7,675 bases of DNA from Bacteroidota bacterium (lineage in GTDB: Bacteria; Bacteroidota; Kryptoniia; Kryptoniales; JAKASW01), in NCBI GenBank assembly GCA_021796055.1, contig JAJYOS010000292.1, positions 1 to 7,675 on the forward strand, written 5' to 3'. The translations under genes and the position numbers were made by a program. Below, one piece after another: positions 1 to 5,472 of this stretch (its first letter is position 1; each line of letters begins with the position of its first letter). The notes beneath the pieces are model-generated. The model was not told where the DNA came from, did no database searches, and saw nothing but the letters and a program-made list of their open reading frames with translations.

Positions 1-289
1 CCAGTATGTATGCGGAATTTATGATCCGGGGGTAATCACCAGTGTCGGGAATGAACAGATTCGTATTGAACCCGCCTGAGATCGACACACTGTCGACAAA
101 CTGCCGGCTCGTATCGACAGCAAAGATGATGACGGGCGGAGTACAGCCGCTGACAGCCGAGATAGTATCAGTCTCGGGAAAATAATGCACGATTTGCGCT
201 AAGCCAGGCTTCTCAAAGCAAAACACTAGACTAAGCCAGAAGCCCGTTCCGCGCAAAAGCAACCGATTGCAGCGAAGAAGCATTCTCAT
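1..289 (-). CDS. Secreted protein of unknown function, N-terminal part
   Basis: An open frame runs on the minus strand from ATG at 289 to the window edge without a stop, giving about 96 residues; the C-terminal part lies outside. Residues 1-32 read as a signal peptide: arginines in the n-region (MRMLLRCNRLLLRG), a hydrophobic core (FWLSLVFCF) and a likely cleavage after LAQ. The mature start (IVHYFPETDTIS...) has several Ser/Thr/Val-rich beta-like stretches and no motif I recognise. An AGGAAGG ribosome binding site lies 8 bases upstream (298-304), which favours 289 over the second ATG at 283. A Bacteroidota-type promoter lies further upstream (373-404). The protein is probably periplasmic, outer-membrane or extracellular. 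It could belong to a longer surface protein, but nothing visible names it. Confidence 0.7.
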   Translation of the reverse strand, partial: MRMLLRCNRLLLRGTGFWLSLVFCFEKPGLAQIVHYFPETDTISAVSGCTPPVIIFAVDTSRQFVDSVSISGGFNTNLFIPDTGDYPRIINSAYIL

Positions 290-372
290 CCCTCACACCT
301 TCCTGATAAGTGCGGTGCTTCTGGGGCTCGATTGATTTACCACGGTCTCTCAGCCCACCTGAACCAACGTCA

Positions 373-404
373 CAAATTTATGCGGTTTTGAATGTAAATT
401 CAAA
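373..404 (-). promoter_or_regulatory. Bacteroidota-type promoter for the secreted protein gene at 289
   Basis: Read on the minus strand, a TTTG (-33 element, 401-404) is followed by exactly 20 bases and then TAAATTTG (373-380), a full match to the Bacteroidota sigma-A -7 consensus TAnnTTTG. Transcription would start near 366 and leave a leader of roughly 75 bases before the ATG at 289. The same TTG-N20-TAnnTTTG geometry recurs at 5242-5272 and 6448-6478. Confidence 0.6.
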
Positions 405-486
405 CAAAGAAAGGAGTTGTTACTAACAGCAGCAGGTCCGTAATCGCTCGACCACAATCCCCAATTTGCAATTCAAAATTTCACAC

Positions 487-514
487 TACTTACTACCTAC
501 TGCCTACTTCCCCC
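487..514. repeat. Heptamer-periodic tract TNCNTAC
   Basis: Three tandem 7-base units with consensus TNCNTAC follow one another: TACTTAC (487-493), TACCTAC (494-500) and TGCCTAC (501-507), then a TTCCCCC unit (508-514). An AT-rich stretch with repeated AATTTGCAATTCAAAATT-like words precedes it (about 461-481). The tract overlaps the 3' end of the neighbouring minus-strand gene and encodes its last residues and stop. It resembles in kind the short tandem heptamer repeats of cyanobacterial intergenic DNA; that comparison is by memory. Confidence 0.6.
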
Positions 515-900
515 TTCTTCCAGGAGCTCAGCCTCGATTCCAAAATCGCGAGTATCGCCGCTATACCTCCGACAGCCAGCACCAAATATGTCGCGAGATG
601 ATTCCCCGTGACCGTCTCTTTCAGCTCACCCGCCTGAAAGAGTATCCGGTTGAGCAGACTCAACGTCCGGTTAGTGAGGTCGAATACATTCATTCCGGCC
701 AGCCGGATGCCAAGCCAGATGAGCGCATCGATCGAGATGAAGACCAGGATGTTCAGGAGAAAGTCATTCACGACCCGCCGTTTCCAGTTGTCGCGGACGA
801 TCCTCTTCATCGTTGCCGCGTTGAATTCCGGATCGGCCAATTCCACGTAACTTTTCTTGAGAATATCCCTCGTCAAATTGTCGTCATTCAACTCTTTCAT
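493..900 (-). CDS. Two-helix membrane protein, candidate anti-sigma factor
   Basis: This is a 135-residue protein. The N-terminal soluble part (1-42) contains the segment VELADPEFNAATMKRI, a pattern often seen at the start of membrane proteins encoded beside ECF sigma genes in Bacteroidota relatives. Two transmembrane helices follow: about 45-69 (FLLNILVFISIDALIWLGI) and about 103-122 (YLVLAVGGIAAILAILE), joined by a loop of about 30 residues. Its ATG overlaps the sigma factor stop by four bases (ATGA, 897-900), so translation is probably coupled. Position as last gene of the operon, a cytoplasmic N-terminal domain and membrane anchoring suggest it restrains the sigma factor. It lacks the HxxxCxxC zinc motif of ZAS-type anti-sigma factors, so the role is inferred from context only. 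The last four residues (VGSR) and the stop lie inside a 7-bp repeat tract, so the original C-terminus may have been altered. Confidence 0.8.
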   Translation of the reverse strand: MKELNDDNLTRDILKKSYVELADPEFNAATMKRIVRDNWKRRVVNDFLLNILVFISIDALIWLGIRLAGMNVFDLTNRTLSLLNRILFQAGELKETVTGNHLATYLVLAVGGIAAILAILESRLSSWKKGEVGSR

Positions 901-1463
901 CCCAGCACCGAATTGATTTCCGATTTCAGTTTTCTGTTCATGACATTATAAAGCCTGTTCCTCGCCCTATGCAATTTCATCTTGACGTTTTCCCGGACGA
1001 ATCCCGTTATTTCGGCAATCTCGTCGATCGAATTCTCGTTCAAGTAGTACAAAGTCAGGAGGAGCCGGTCCTCCGCGCTCAATTCTTCCATCGCTTCATT
1101 GATCAACGCCTTCTGTTCCGCCAGGTCAAGATTGCGGTATGTCGATTCGACGCTCTCTACAAGTGCGTCGCCCATTTCATTTTCATCCAAACTGCCCGGT
1201 TTGCGTACCGCGCTCCTCACTCTCGTTAATGAAGTATTGACCACTATCCTGTAAAACCACGTAGAGAACTTTGAACCTTTCCTGAACTTCTCGAGGGACC
1301 TGAACGCTTTCAGAAACGCATCCTGGACTATCTCTTCAGCGTCTTCTCTGTTGTTCACGATGCGGTAAGCGATCGAGAACGCCATGCCTTTGTAGTTGTC
1401 GATGAACCACGAAAACTTCGCTACGTCACCGTCGAGGACAAGCTGCAGGTACAGGTCGTCCAT
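897..1463 (-). CDS. ECF-subfamily RNA polymerase sigma factor (sigma-70 family, RpoE-like)
   Basis: At 188 residues this has the normal ECF length. Region sigma-2 spans about 15-85: the core-binding and -10 recognition stretch shows NREDAEEIVQDAFLKAF (38-54) and FSTWFYRIVVN (66-76), both classical ECF signatures. A variable linker (about 85-115) leads to sigma-4 (about 118-175) with a helix-turn-helix: LYYLNENSIDEIAEITGF followed by the recognition helix VKMKLHRARNRL, which matches the family pattern VKSRLHRARKKL. The protein directs RNA polymerase to a dedicated promoter set, usually for envelope or stress genes. The ATG overlaps the upstream DUF6249 stop by one base (TAATG) and no strong Shine-Dalgarno precedes it, so expression probably depends on translational coupling. 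The next gene overlaps by four bases. Which signal it answers to and which promoters it reads cannot be told from here. Confidence 0.93.
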   Translation of the reverse strand: MDDLYLQLVLDGDVAKFSWFIDNYKGMAFSIAYRIVNNREDAEEIVQDAFLKAFRSLEKFRKGSKFSTWFYRIVVNTSLTRVRSAVRKPGSLDENEMGDALVESVESTYRNLDLAEQKALINEAMEELSAEDRLLLTLYYLNENSIDEIAEITGFVRENVKMKLHRARNRLYNVMNRKLKSEINSVLG

Positions 1464-1834
1464 TACTGGGCGGTTTTGGCCGCGGTCTTCTTCCTATAAA
1501 CAAAGTAGCTGATCAATCCGAGTCCGCCGAACACAAGCGACAATGATGGCATCATATATTCCTGTCCCATTGAACTATAGACAGAGAGAATATAGCCCAG
1601 GAACGATCCCAGTCCAATTCCGAGTATAAGCAGTCCCCACATCAGGGCATTATTCGACGAAGTCTCTTCGTGCATATAGACCGAAGGGTCCAGGCCTTTT
1701 TCTATCAAAGCCAACCTTTCCTTGTGTTTGGCTTTTCGGCCGAAATAATAGACCAGCACGATAACGGTGGGCAGCCCTCCGAAAATAAGCAGAACCGCCA
1801 CCAATCCTGTCAAATGCCCGATCACTTCACCCAT
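1463..1834 (-). CDS. DUF6249-type integral membrane protein
   Basis: This 123-residue protein has three hydrophobic helices: about 6-31, 64-86 and 95-112. Between the first two is a charged stretch (GRKAKHKERLALIEKGLDPSVY, 32-53) whose R-x-x-LIEKG-x-DP core is the hallmark of the DUF6249 family. The C-terminus is basic (YRKKTAAKTAQ). Function of the family is unknown; its members are commonly encoded next to ECF sigma factor genes in Bacteroidota and relatives, as here (recollection, not a search). It is the first gene of the operon and its stop shares one base with the sigma factor start. The start at 1834 is supported by AAAGGAG at 1841-1847, six bases upstream. It may be a sensor or accessory component for the sigma/anti-sigma pair; that is inference from position. 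Confidence 0.85.
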   Translation of the reverse strand: MGEVIGHLTGLVAVLLIFGGLPTVIVLVYYFGRKAKHKERLALIEKGLDPSVYMHEETSSNNALMWGLLILGIGLGSFLGYILSVYSSMGQEYMMPSLSLVFGGLGLISYFVYRKKTAAKTAQ

Positions 1835-1840
1835 TTCATT

Positions 1841-1891
1841 CTCCTTTCATATGTTTTGAGTTTTCATCAAGCGATACCTTCTCAACATATG
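1841..1891 (-). promoter_or_regulatory. Leader hairpin abutting the DUF6249 ribosome binding site
   Basis: In the minus-strand transcript, CATATGTTGAG (1881-1891) can pair with CTCAAAACATATG (1848-1860), giving 11 base pairs interrupted by a two-base AA bulge and closing a 20-base loop. The 3' arm ends directly against the AAAGGAG ribosome binding site (1841-1847) of the first operon gene. It could control translation of the whole coupled operon, or as DNA the CATATGTT/AACATATG dyad could be an operator. No convincing promoter could be assigned between here and 1990. Confidence 0.4.
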
Positions 1892-1970
1892 ACTACAGGA
1901 ACGACCGGCCGGTAACGGGGTCAGTCGGCACAATTTATTATTCGTGGCTCGGGGCCTTTCGTCCCTTAAT

Positions 1971-2040
1971 CTTGCCTCTTCCCGGCTTTGACTTCGTGTT
2001 TCATGCTTCTGAGTCCTTACTTCCGGCTTCTTGAATCTTC
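1971..2040. repeat. Heptamer-periodic tract, consensus CTTCNNG
   Basis: From 1971 the DNA can be cut into successive 7-base units that keep CTT or a variant at the same register: CTTGCCT, CTTCCCG, GCTTTGA, CTTCGTG, TTTCATG, CTTCTGA, GTCCTTA, CTTCCGG, CTTCTTG, AATCTTC (ten units, 1971-2040). The period continues more weakly on both sides (CTTATTT at 2048-2054). The tract is almost free of long purine runs on the plus strand and lies in the divergent gap between the sigma operon and the outer-membrane protein gene. No gene is encoded in it. Confidence 0.55.
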
Positions 2041-2099
2041 ACTCTGCCTTATTTCTATCCCGAAATTATGGAACTTTCGACGAGGAGCAGGGTTTAACA

Positions 2100-2639
2100 A
2101 TGATAATGCAAACCGCAAAGAGCCGAACGATACCGGGATTGGTCGTCTTCCTGCTCCTCGCCAATCTGCCCGCGGGTAGTGTCGCGCAGGCCCAGGGATT
2201 AAGCGGCAGGGCTGTAAGCATCGGCGGAGTGTTCGGGGATCCGTCAGGAGTAACGATGCGGTATCCCCTCGGGCCGGCGAGAGCACTCGATGTCGGATTT
2301 GGTCCGGATTATTTCGGTTCGCCACGATTGCAACTGGATTACGTATGGCAATTCCAGGCATTCCATTCGAAAATAATCGGGGTATACTTCGGTCCGGGCC
2401 TGGCGGTAGCGTTCGCGAAGGGGATCAATTCGTTTTACACCCGGGAGCCTCACACGGAAAACTTTGCCGCGAATGAAGATAATAGGTTCGACCTCGGAGG
2501 CCGGGCGATATTCGGGATGAGCATTACTCCGGGAGCTTCACCACTTGAATTTTTTGTCGAGACCGGGCCGCTTATCCCCGCAGGCCGCATCTTCGACCTC
2601 GATTTCGACGGCGCAATCGGTTTTCGGTACCGGCTTTAA
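2100..2639 (+). CDS. Small outer-membrane beta-barrel protein, BAPKO_0422/DUF3996-like
   Basis: This is a 179-residue protein with a signal peptide (1-32: TAKSRT basic n-region, LVVFLLLANL core, cleavage near VAQA/QG). The mature part alternates polar and hydrophobic residues in short amphipathic strands. It contains the arrangement I associate with small FCB barrels of the BAPKO_0422/DUF3996 type: GGVFGDPSGVTMRYPLG, then LDVGFGP, a YVWQF strand, YFGPGLA, an ELFVET-like strand (LEFFVETGPLI), and a final DFDGAIGFRYRL strand. It is probably an eight-stranded barrel in the outer membrane with no known transport or enzyme role. The start at 2100 (ATG-ATA-ATG) is preferred because GAGGAG (2082-2087) and AGGG (2089-2092) lie upstream and the signal peptide starts there; an in-frame TTG at 2031 lies inside repeat DNA. 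It is the only plus-strand gene in the window. A weak -7-like box (TAATCTTG, 1967-1974) lacks a proper -33 partner. Confidence 0.85.
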   Translation: MIMQTAKSRTIPGLVVFLLLANLPAGSVAQAQGLSGRAVSIGGVFGDPSGVTMRYPLGPARALDVGFGPDYFGSPRLQLDYVWQFQAFHSKIIGVYFGPGLAVAFAKGINSFYTREPHTENFAANEDNRFDLGGRAIFGMSITPGASPLEFFVETGPLIPAGRIFDLDFDGAIGFRYRL

Positions 2640-2719
2640 TCGGGCCGATTGAGCGGCGGGTCTAACGAATAAGGTTTCATGAAGCGCGGGCGGTGGGGGG
2701 TTGGCGTGATTTCTTTCGT

Positions 2720-3027
2720 TCAGCCGTTATACCTCTCCGCGTTATGCCACTCCAGAAATTCCTTCGACGGCCGTTCTCGTATTCTTCCTTGATTTTCTTA
2801 CTTACTTCGCCCCGCAAGTCCGGCGTGACGGTTATGTATCCTTAGTCGAACCGGATTTGCACATCCGCTCGCAGAAGAAGTCCGTTCTGCGGCTTGTTCG
2901 GGCCGTGCTCTGAAAATGGTCTGATGTATGCCGCCCGGAGGATGGGCATCGTCTTCTCGCCGGTGATGGCACAGAGGTGGTGGCATGGGTCAAGTAAAAG
3001 CGAGCAGAAGGCTTTCTGTTCGAGCCG
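2720..3027 (-). pseudogene. Decayed C-terminal remnant of an HNH endonuclease
   Basis: On the minus strand the segment around 2842-3027 reads RLEQKAFCSLLLDP, then CAITGEKTMPILRAA, YIRPFSEHGPN, and NGLLLRADVQIRFD. This aligns by eye with the HNH endonuclease domain pattern CAxTGExxLPVLEAAHIxPxxxGGPxxxxNGLLLRxDxHxxFDxGYVTVTPDL. The gene is clearly dead. The first catalytic His (AAHI) is Tyr, the last (DxHxxFD) is Gln, and an in-frame TAA at 2842-2844 sits where FDKGY would have Lys. After that stop the family pattern continues (GYITVTPDLRGEVSKKIKEE, then YENGR). Then, near 2759-2769, the frame shifts and family-like C-terminal residues reappear (EFLEWHNAERYNG, stop 2720-2722), with the usual 15-20 residues in between missing. 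Upstream of 3027 no homology is recognisable, so the N-terminal two thirds are lost. This is a relic of a restriction-type nuclease, now non-functional. Confidence 0.85.
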
Positions 3028-3091
3028 CCCGCCGCGGCACAAGCAAACACTGCAACACGCGGGGCCGTAACCATCGCCGCGATCACCACGA

Positions 3092-3664
3092 TCATTCAAC
3101 TTCAATGTCATATTTCCCAAGGAGCCCGCTCAACCCGTAAATCGAGAACTTCGCCTTCCTGATATTGTTCGACTCAGGGTCGATATTAAAATTTGTTGCC
3201 GTCGAGAGATCCGCCTGCCTGAGCGTCGTCTTGTTGAAAATCGCGTTCGATAAATCGGTGTTTGAAAATTTCGCCCCCGTCAGATCAGTCGAGGAAAAAT
3301 CGACCCCCTTCATAGACGAATTCGCGAACGACGTTTTCATCATCTTCTTCCTCGCGAATGAGCAGTAATCCAATACGCAACCCTCGAAGCCTACCGAAAA
3401 GAGGAAATCTTTGCATTCCATGAAACTCACTCCCAGCAGTTTGCTCTCCCTGAACGTTACGTTCGTCAGGTTGCAGTCGCTGAGCTTCACCATCGACAGG
3501 TTGCAGTTCGTGAAAACGCAGTCTACAAATTTCGCCGACGTGAGCTCGCTTTTTGAAAAATCGCAGTCCGTGAAGGAACAGTTTTCGAATTCTAAACTTT
3601 CCTCCTTCTTCCCGGTGCAGATTAATTTCCTAAAGGATTGCCCTTCATGAAACAACATCGTCAT
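3092..3664 (-). CDS. Pentapeptide repeat protein
   Basis: This is a 190-residue protein made almost entirely of A(D/N)LXX-like pentapeptides with Phe or Leu at the centre every fifth residue: FENCSFTDCDFSKSEL, AKFVDCVFTNCNLSMVKL, SFANSSMKGVDFSSTDL, AIFNKTTLRQADL. Such sequences fold into a right-handed quadrilateral beta-helix. The C-terminus (NIDPESNNIRKAKFSIYG, then LLGKYDIEVE) is the ending of a pentapeptide family common in Bacteroidota and related to Qnr/McbG-like proteins. Those mimic DNA and bind gyrase; a gyrase role here is not shown. The frame is open up to 3835, but the 57 extra residues have no pentapeptide character. ATG 3664 or ATG 3658 (the latter 9 bases from AAGAGAG at 3668-3674) fits the usual family length. 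It is cytoplasmic, with no signal peptide. It lies alone, with a dead HNH gene downstream. Confidence 0.88.
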   Translation of the reverse strand: MTMLFHEGQSFRKLICTGKKEESLEFENCSFTDCDFSKSELTSAKFVDCVFTNCNLSMVKLSDCNLTNVTFRESKLLGVSFMECKDFLFSVGFEGCVLDYCSFARKKMMKTSFANSSMKGVDFSSTDLTGAKFSNTDLSNAIFNKTTLRQADLSTATNFNIDPESNNIRKAKFSIYGLSGLLGKYDIEVE

Positions 3665-3693
3665 TTTCTCTCTTAAATTTAATCCGTTCTGAT

Positions 3694-3702
3694 ATAATAG
3701 CA
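3694..3702 (-). promoter_or_regulatory. Possible extended -10 box for the pentapeptide gene
   Basis: The minus strand carries TGC-TATTAT (TATTAT at 3694-3699), an extended -10-like word, about 30 bases before the chosen ATG. No good -35 or -33 element stands at the right distance and it does not match TAnnTTTG, so this is weak. Its position upstream of 3664 but inside the longer open frame agrees with the shorter gene start. Confidence 0.25.
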
Positions 3703-3841
3703 GTTGCATCGTCACTTTGCTACTATCATTTCGGGAGTCGATCATTGAAATCAGACTACAGAAGGTGGGCGATACAGACGCATGGATCTCCGTCGGAGGC
3801 TCAAAATGGGAGTCGGGGGAGCACGGCTTGAACACTTATCC

Positions 3842-3930
3842 TGTCATGGCGAGTCCGTCACTAGATGGCACGGACTGATTCCCCGCTACGTCTGTTGAGA
3901 AAAAGTCAATGGACGAAGTGACTGCAGAGC
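3842..3930. repeat. Degenerate intergenic dyad element
   Basis: This stretch begins GTCATGGCGAG and ends near GGACGAAGTGACTGCAGAGC. It contains a perfect 7-bp dyad, AGTCCGT (3852-3858) and ACGGACT (3870-3876), with an 11-base loop, and a second pair GTCACT (3857-3862) / AGTGAC (3917-3922). The words GTCAT-GGCGAG and GACGAAG resemble the dispersed GTCATTGCGAG...GCGACGAAGCAATC intergenic repeats known from many genomes, which is from memory. It fills the gap between the pentapeptide gene and the end of the rubrerythrin gene; I see no gene between 3665 and 3976. Confidence 0.35.
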
Positions 3931-3976
3931 GACTCCCACGAATCGCCCTGCCTGTTAACAAAGTTACAATGAATCC

Positions 3977-4603
3977 TTATTGGACCGTAATGAACCTGTC
4001 CTTGCTTGTCATGCAGATGCCGCAGCGGGCCGGTCCCTGATTCTCGTACGTGTTCCCGCATGTAGTGCAGACCTGGTACATCGACGCCATCGTCTCGACC
4101 TTGTTGGACTCGAGCGCCGCAAGGGCCGCCTCGTAGAGCGCCTTGTGCTTGAGCTCCGTCTTGTACGCGTAATTGAACGATATCACCGCAATCGTCACTT
4201 TAGCGGCGTTGCCGTCCTCCAGGAAACCGGGATACATTGTCGTCGACTCGTAAGTTTCACCCGCGATGGCATCCTTGAGGTTCTCTTTGGTCGACTTCAC
4301 ATCGTATTTCGGCTTTACGTCCGGCGCGCCCTCTCCGAGCTGTTCAAGTGCCGCCTTGTGATTGCCCGCGTGTATGTTCTCGGCCTTTGAAGCGGCTTCG
4401 AACAACAATGCGATCTTTTGCAGACCTTCGGCTTTCGCCTTCTCGGCATATGCCGCGTACTTGGCGCTCGCTGTCGTCTCTCCCGTAAAGGCTGCCTTCA
4501 GGTCGTCCACCACCTTCTGCTTGTCTGCCCTCGCCGTCGACCATGCCGGGAGCAAGGCGATTGTCAACATAAATATCACTGCCGTAAACTGATGCTTTTT
4601 CAT
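3977..4603 (-). CDS. Exported rubrerythrin (di-iron peroxidase with C-terminal rubredoxin domain)
   Basis: At 208 residues it exceeds a usual rubrerythrin (about 190) by a signal peptide (1-26: MKKH start, VIFMLTIALLPAW core, cleavage ARA/D). The ferritin-like four-helix domain (about 28-165) has both metal half-sites. GET (Glu42) pairs with E75-N-I-H78 in AENIHAGNH; GETYES (Glu116, Glu119) pairs with E150-L-K-H153 in YKTELKHKALYE. The C-terminus is a rubredoxin domain with all four cysteines (CTTC 179-182, CGIC 194-197) and the KDRF ending. The family reduces hydrogen peroxide to water with electrons passed through the rubredoxin iron. Cytosolic forms are the norm, so the leader places this one in the periplasm, where its electron donor is unknown. 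AGAGGA precedes the ATG. The DUF2231 gene ends 90 bases upstream; the gap has a GC-rich dyad (CCGGCC 4647-4652 / GGCCGG 4671-4676) without a T run, so read-through is expected. Confidence 0.92.
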   Translation of the reverse strand: MKKHQFTAVIFMLTIALLPAWSTARADKQKVVDDLKAAFTGETTASAKYAAYAEKAKAEGLQKIALLFEAASKAENIHAGNHKAALEQLGEGAPDVKPKYDVKSTKENLKDAIAGETYESTTMYPGFLEDGNAAKVTIAVISFNYAYKTELKHKALYEAALAALESNKVETMASMYQVCTTCGNTYENQGPARCGICMTSKDRFITVQ

Positions 4604-4693
4604 GGGATCCTCTCTGCCTTTTGTTTGACAATGTTTATTGGGGACGCCGGCCCGCGCTTTAATCGCCGCTGGCCGGTCGGATAATGCCCCGTG

Positions 4694-5140
4694 CTAACCA
4701 AGTTGGAACGTCACACCTGCCGCGTGCTTGAACACCAGCTCGCCTCCGTAATATCCCGCCCGCGCCACCGCGAGTACCGTGATAAGGAAAAGAAATACGG
4801 CAACGTATCGGAGGAAACCGGTATACTTCTTTGTAAAGGCCAAAACTATTCTGAAAGCCGCAGCCACAAGCGCCAGCCACATCGCCAGTTCCGCAGCTCC
4901 TTGGTGAATCTCCACCGCCTGCTTCAGAGTCCCCGCCTCTTCGAGCCCGCCCGCCGCGTATGAACCTGAAAGAACTGCCGCTACGGCTCCAAGGGCGCCG
5001 GTTATGAGGAGCAGGAATGCAGCATTGTCGAATAATTCCTTCTTTGAAATGAGCCCCACGACTTCCGAGAGGAAGCCGAGTATGAGAAGCGCTATCGGGA
5101 AGTGGACTATCATAGGGTGGATGTGCGTCAAGTCGATCAT
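4694..5140 (-). CDS. DUF2231 (COG4244-type) four-helix membrane protein
   Basis: This 148-residue protein opens with IHPMIVHFPIALL, the DUF2231 signature, and ends with GGELVFKHAAGV, matching the family pattern GGxLVYxHGxGV. Four transmembrane helices lie at about 10-31, 40-59, 84-102 and 110-129. Histidines 8, 13, 79 and 139 sit at or near helix ends; such a pattern could bind heme, but no heme role is established from the sequence. The start at 5140 is decided by AAGGAGG (5146-5152) five bases upstream. The frame stays open to 5206, but that extension has no family content. It probably forms an operon with the exported rubrerythrin downstream, from the promoter at 5242-5272. It may anchor or supply electrons to that enzyme (inference). 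Confidence 0.88.
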   Translation of the reverse strand: MIDLTHIHPMIVHFPIALLILGFLSEVVGLISKKELFDNAAFLLLITGALGAVAAVLSGSYAAGGLEEAGTLKQAVEIHQGAAELAMWLALVAAAFRIVLAFTKKYTGFLRYVAVFLFLITVLAVARAGYYGGELVFKHAAGVTFQLG

Positions 5141-5145
5141 CTCAG

Positions 5146-5152
5146 CCTCCTT
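5146..5152 (-). promoter_or_regulatory. Ribosome binding site fixing the DUF2231 start
   Basis: AAGGAGG on the minus strand stands five bases before the ATG at 5140. It is the strongest Shine-Dalgarno in the window and rules out the longer reading to 5206. Confidence 0.75.
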
Positions 5153-5241
5153 GTCGAAATGTACCTCCACGGCAGAACACGGATATACCGCGGATGATAA
5201 TTGCATTAAACTATCGGTTAAACTTCTTTGTACCTGACACC

Positions 5242-5272
5242 CGAATCTACGAGCGGGAGTTCAAAATGTCAA
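5242..5272 (-). promoter_or_regulatory. Promoter of the DUF2231-rubrerythrin unit
   Basis: The minus strand has TTG (5270-5272), 20 bases, then TAGATTCG (5242-5249), one mismatch from the Bacteroidota -7 box TAnnTTTG. The same site also reads as a sigma-70 promoter: a perfect TTGACA (5267-5272), 17 bases, TAGATT (5244-5249). Transcription would begin near 5236, leaving a leader of about 95 bases. A weaker alternative (TTTAAC-N17-TATCAT, 5194-5222) lies inside the leader. Confidence 0.55.
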
Positions 5273-5313
5273 CCCATTTCACGGGGGGCTCTGAGGCAAA
5301 AATGTAATTATGT

Positions 5314-5378
5314 GAAACACATACATAGGGCACGTAAGAAATAAATCTCTGTGTTCTGATGTGCCTATGTGGTTAATC
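5314..5378. repeat. Inverted 9-bp periodic element, copy 1
   Basis: The right half reads CTCTGTGTT, CTGATGTGC, CTATGTGGTT in a 9-base register (about 5347-5374). The left half carries the complement in degenerate form (ACACATACATAGGGCAC, about 5317-5333). ACATAGG(G)CAC at 5323-5333 pairs with GTGCCTATGT at 5361-5370 with one bulged base. It lies upstream of the DUF2231 promoter. It resembles the intergenic AACCACAGAGG...CCTCTGTGGTT words found in many environmental genomes (recollection). Confidence 0.55.
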
Positions 5379-5472
5379 TTGTTCTTCTTCACGAATTTGT
5401 CGCACTACCCACGGAGGGGGTGCAAGACCATTGGTCCTGCGGAAGTCCTTCGAACCTGGCCCTGCTCAGGTT

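Noticed and set aside
2031..2099. TTG start for the small outer-membrane barrel
   Set aside because: It lies inside the heptamer repeat tract and would put 23 unrelated residues before a complete signal peptide.
2638..2650. Palindrome AATCGG-G-CCGATT at the end of the outer-membrane barrel gene
   Set aside because: The stem cannot close with a one-base centre, overlaps the stop codon and has no T tract, so it is not called a terminator.
2842..3120. A 92-residue open frame that could be called a small intact gene
   Set aside because: The HNH pattern continues past its stop and shifts frame, both catalytic histidines are missing and the N-terminal part is unrelated, so it is treated as a pseudogene.
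3665..3835. Upstream extension of the pentapeptide protein to 3835
   Set aside because: The extra 57 residues lack pentapeptide character and are encoded over the likely control region; the family normally begins near MTMLFHEGQSF.
4647..4676. Terminator between the DUF2231 and rubrerythrin genes
   Set aside because: The CCGGCC/GGCCGG dyad has an 18-base loop and no T run on the minus strand, so it does not look like an intrinsic terminator.
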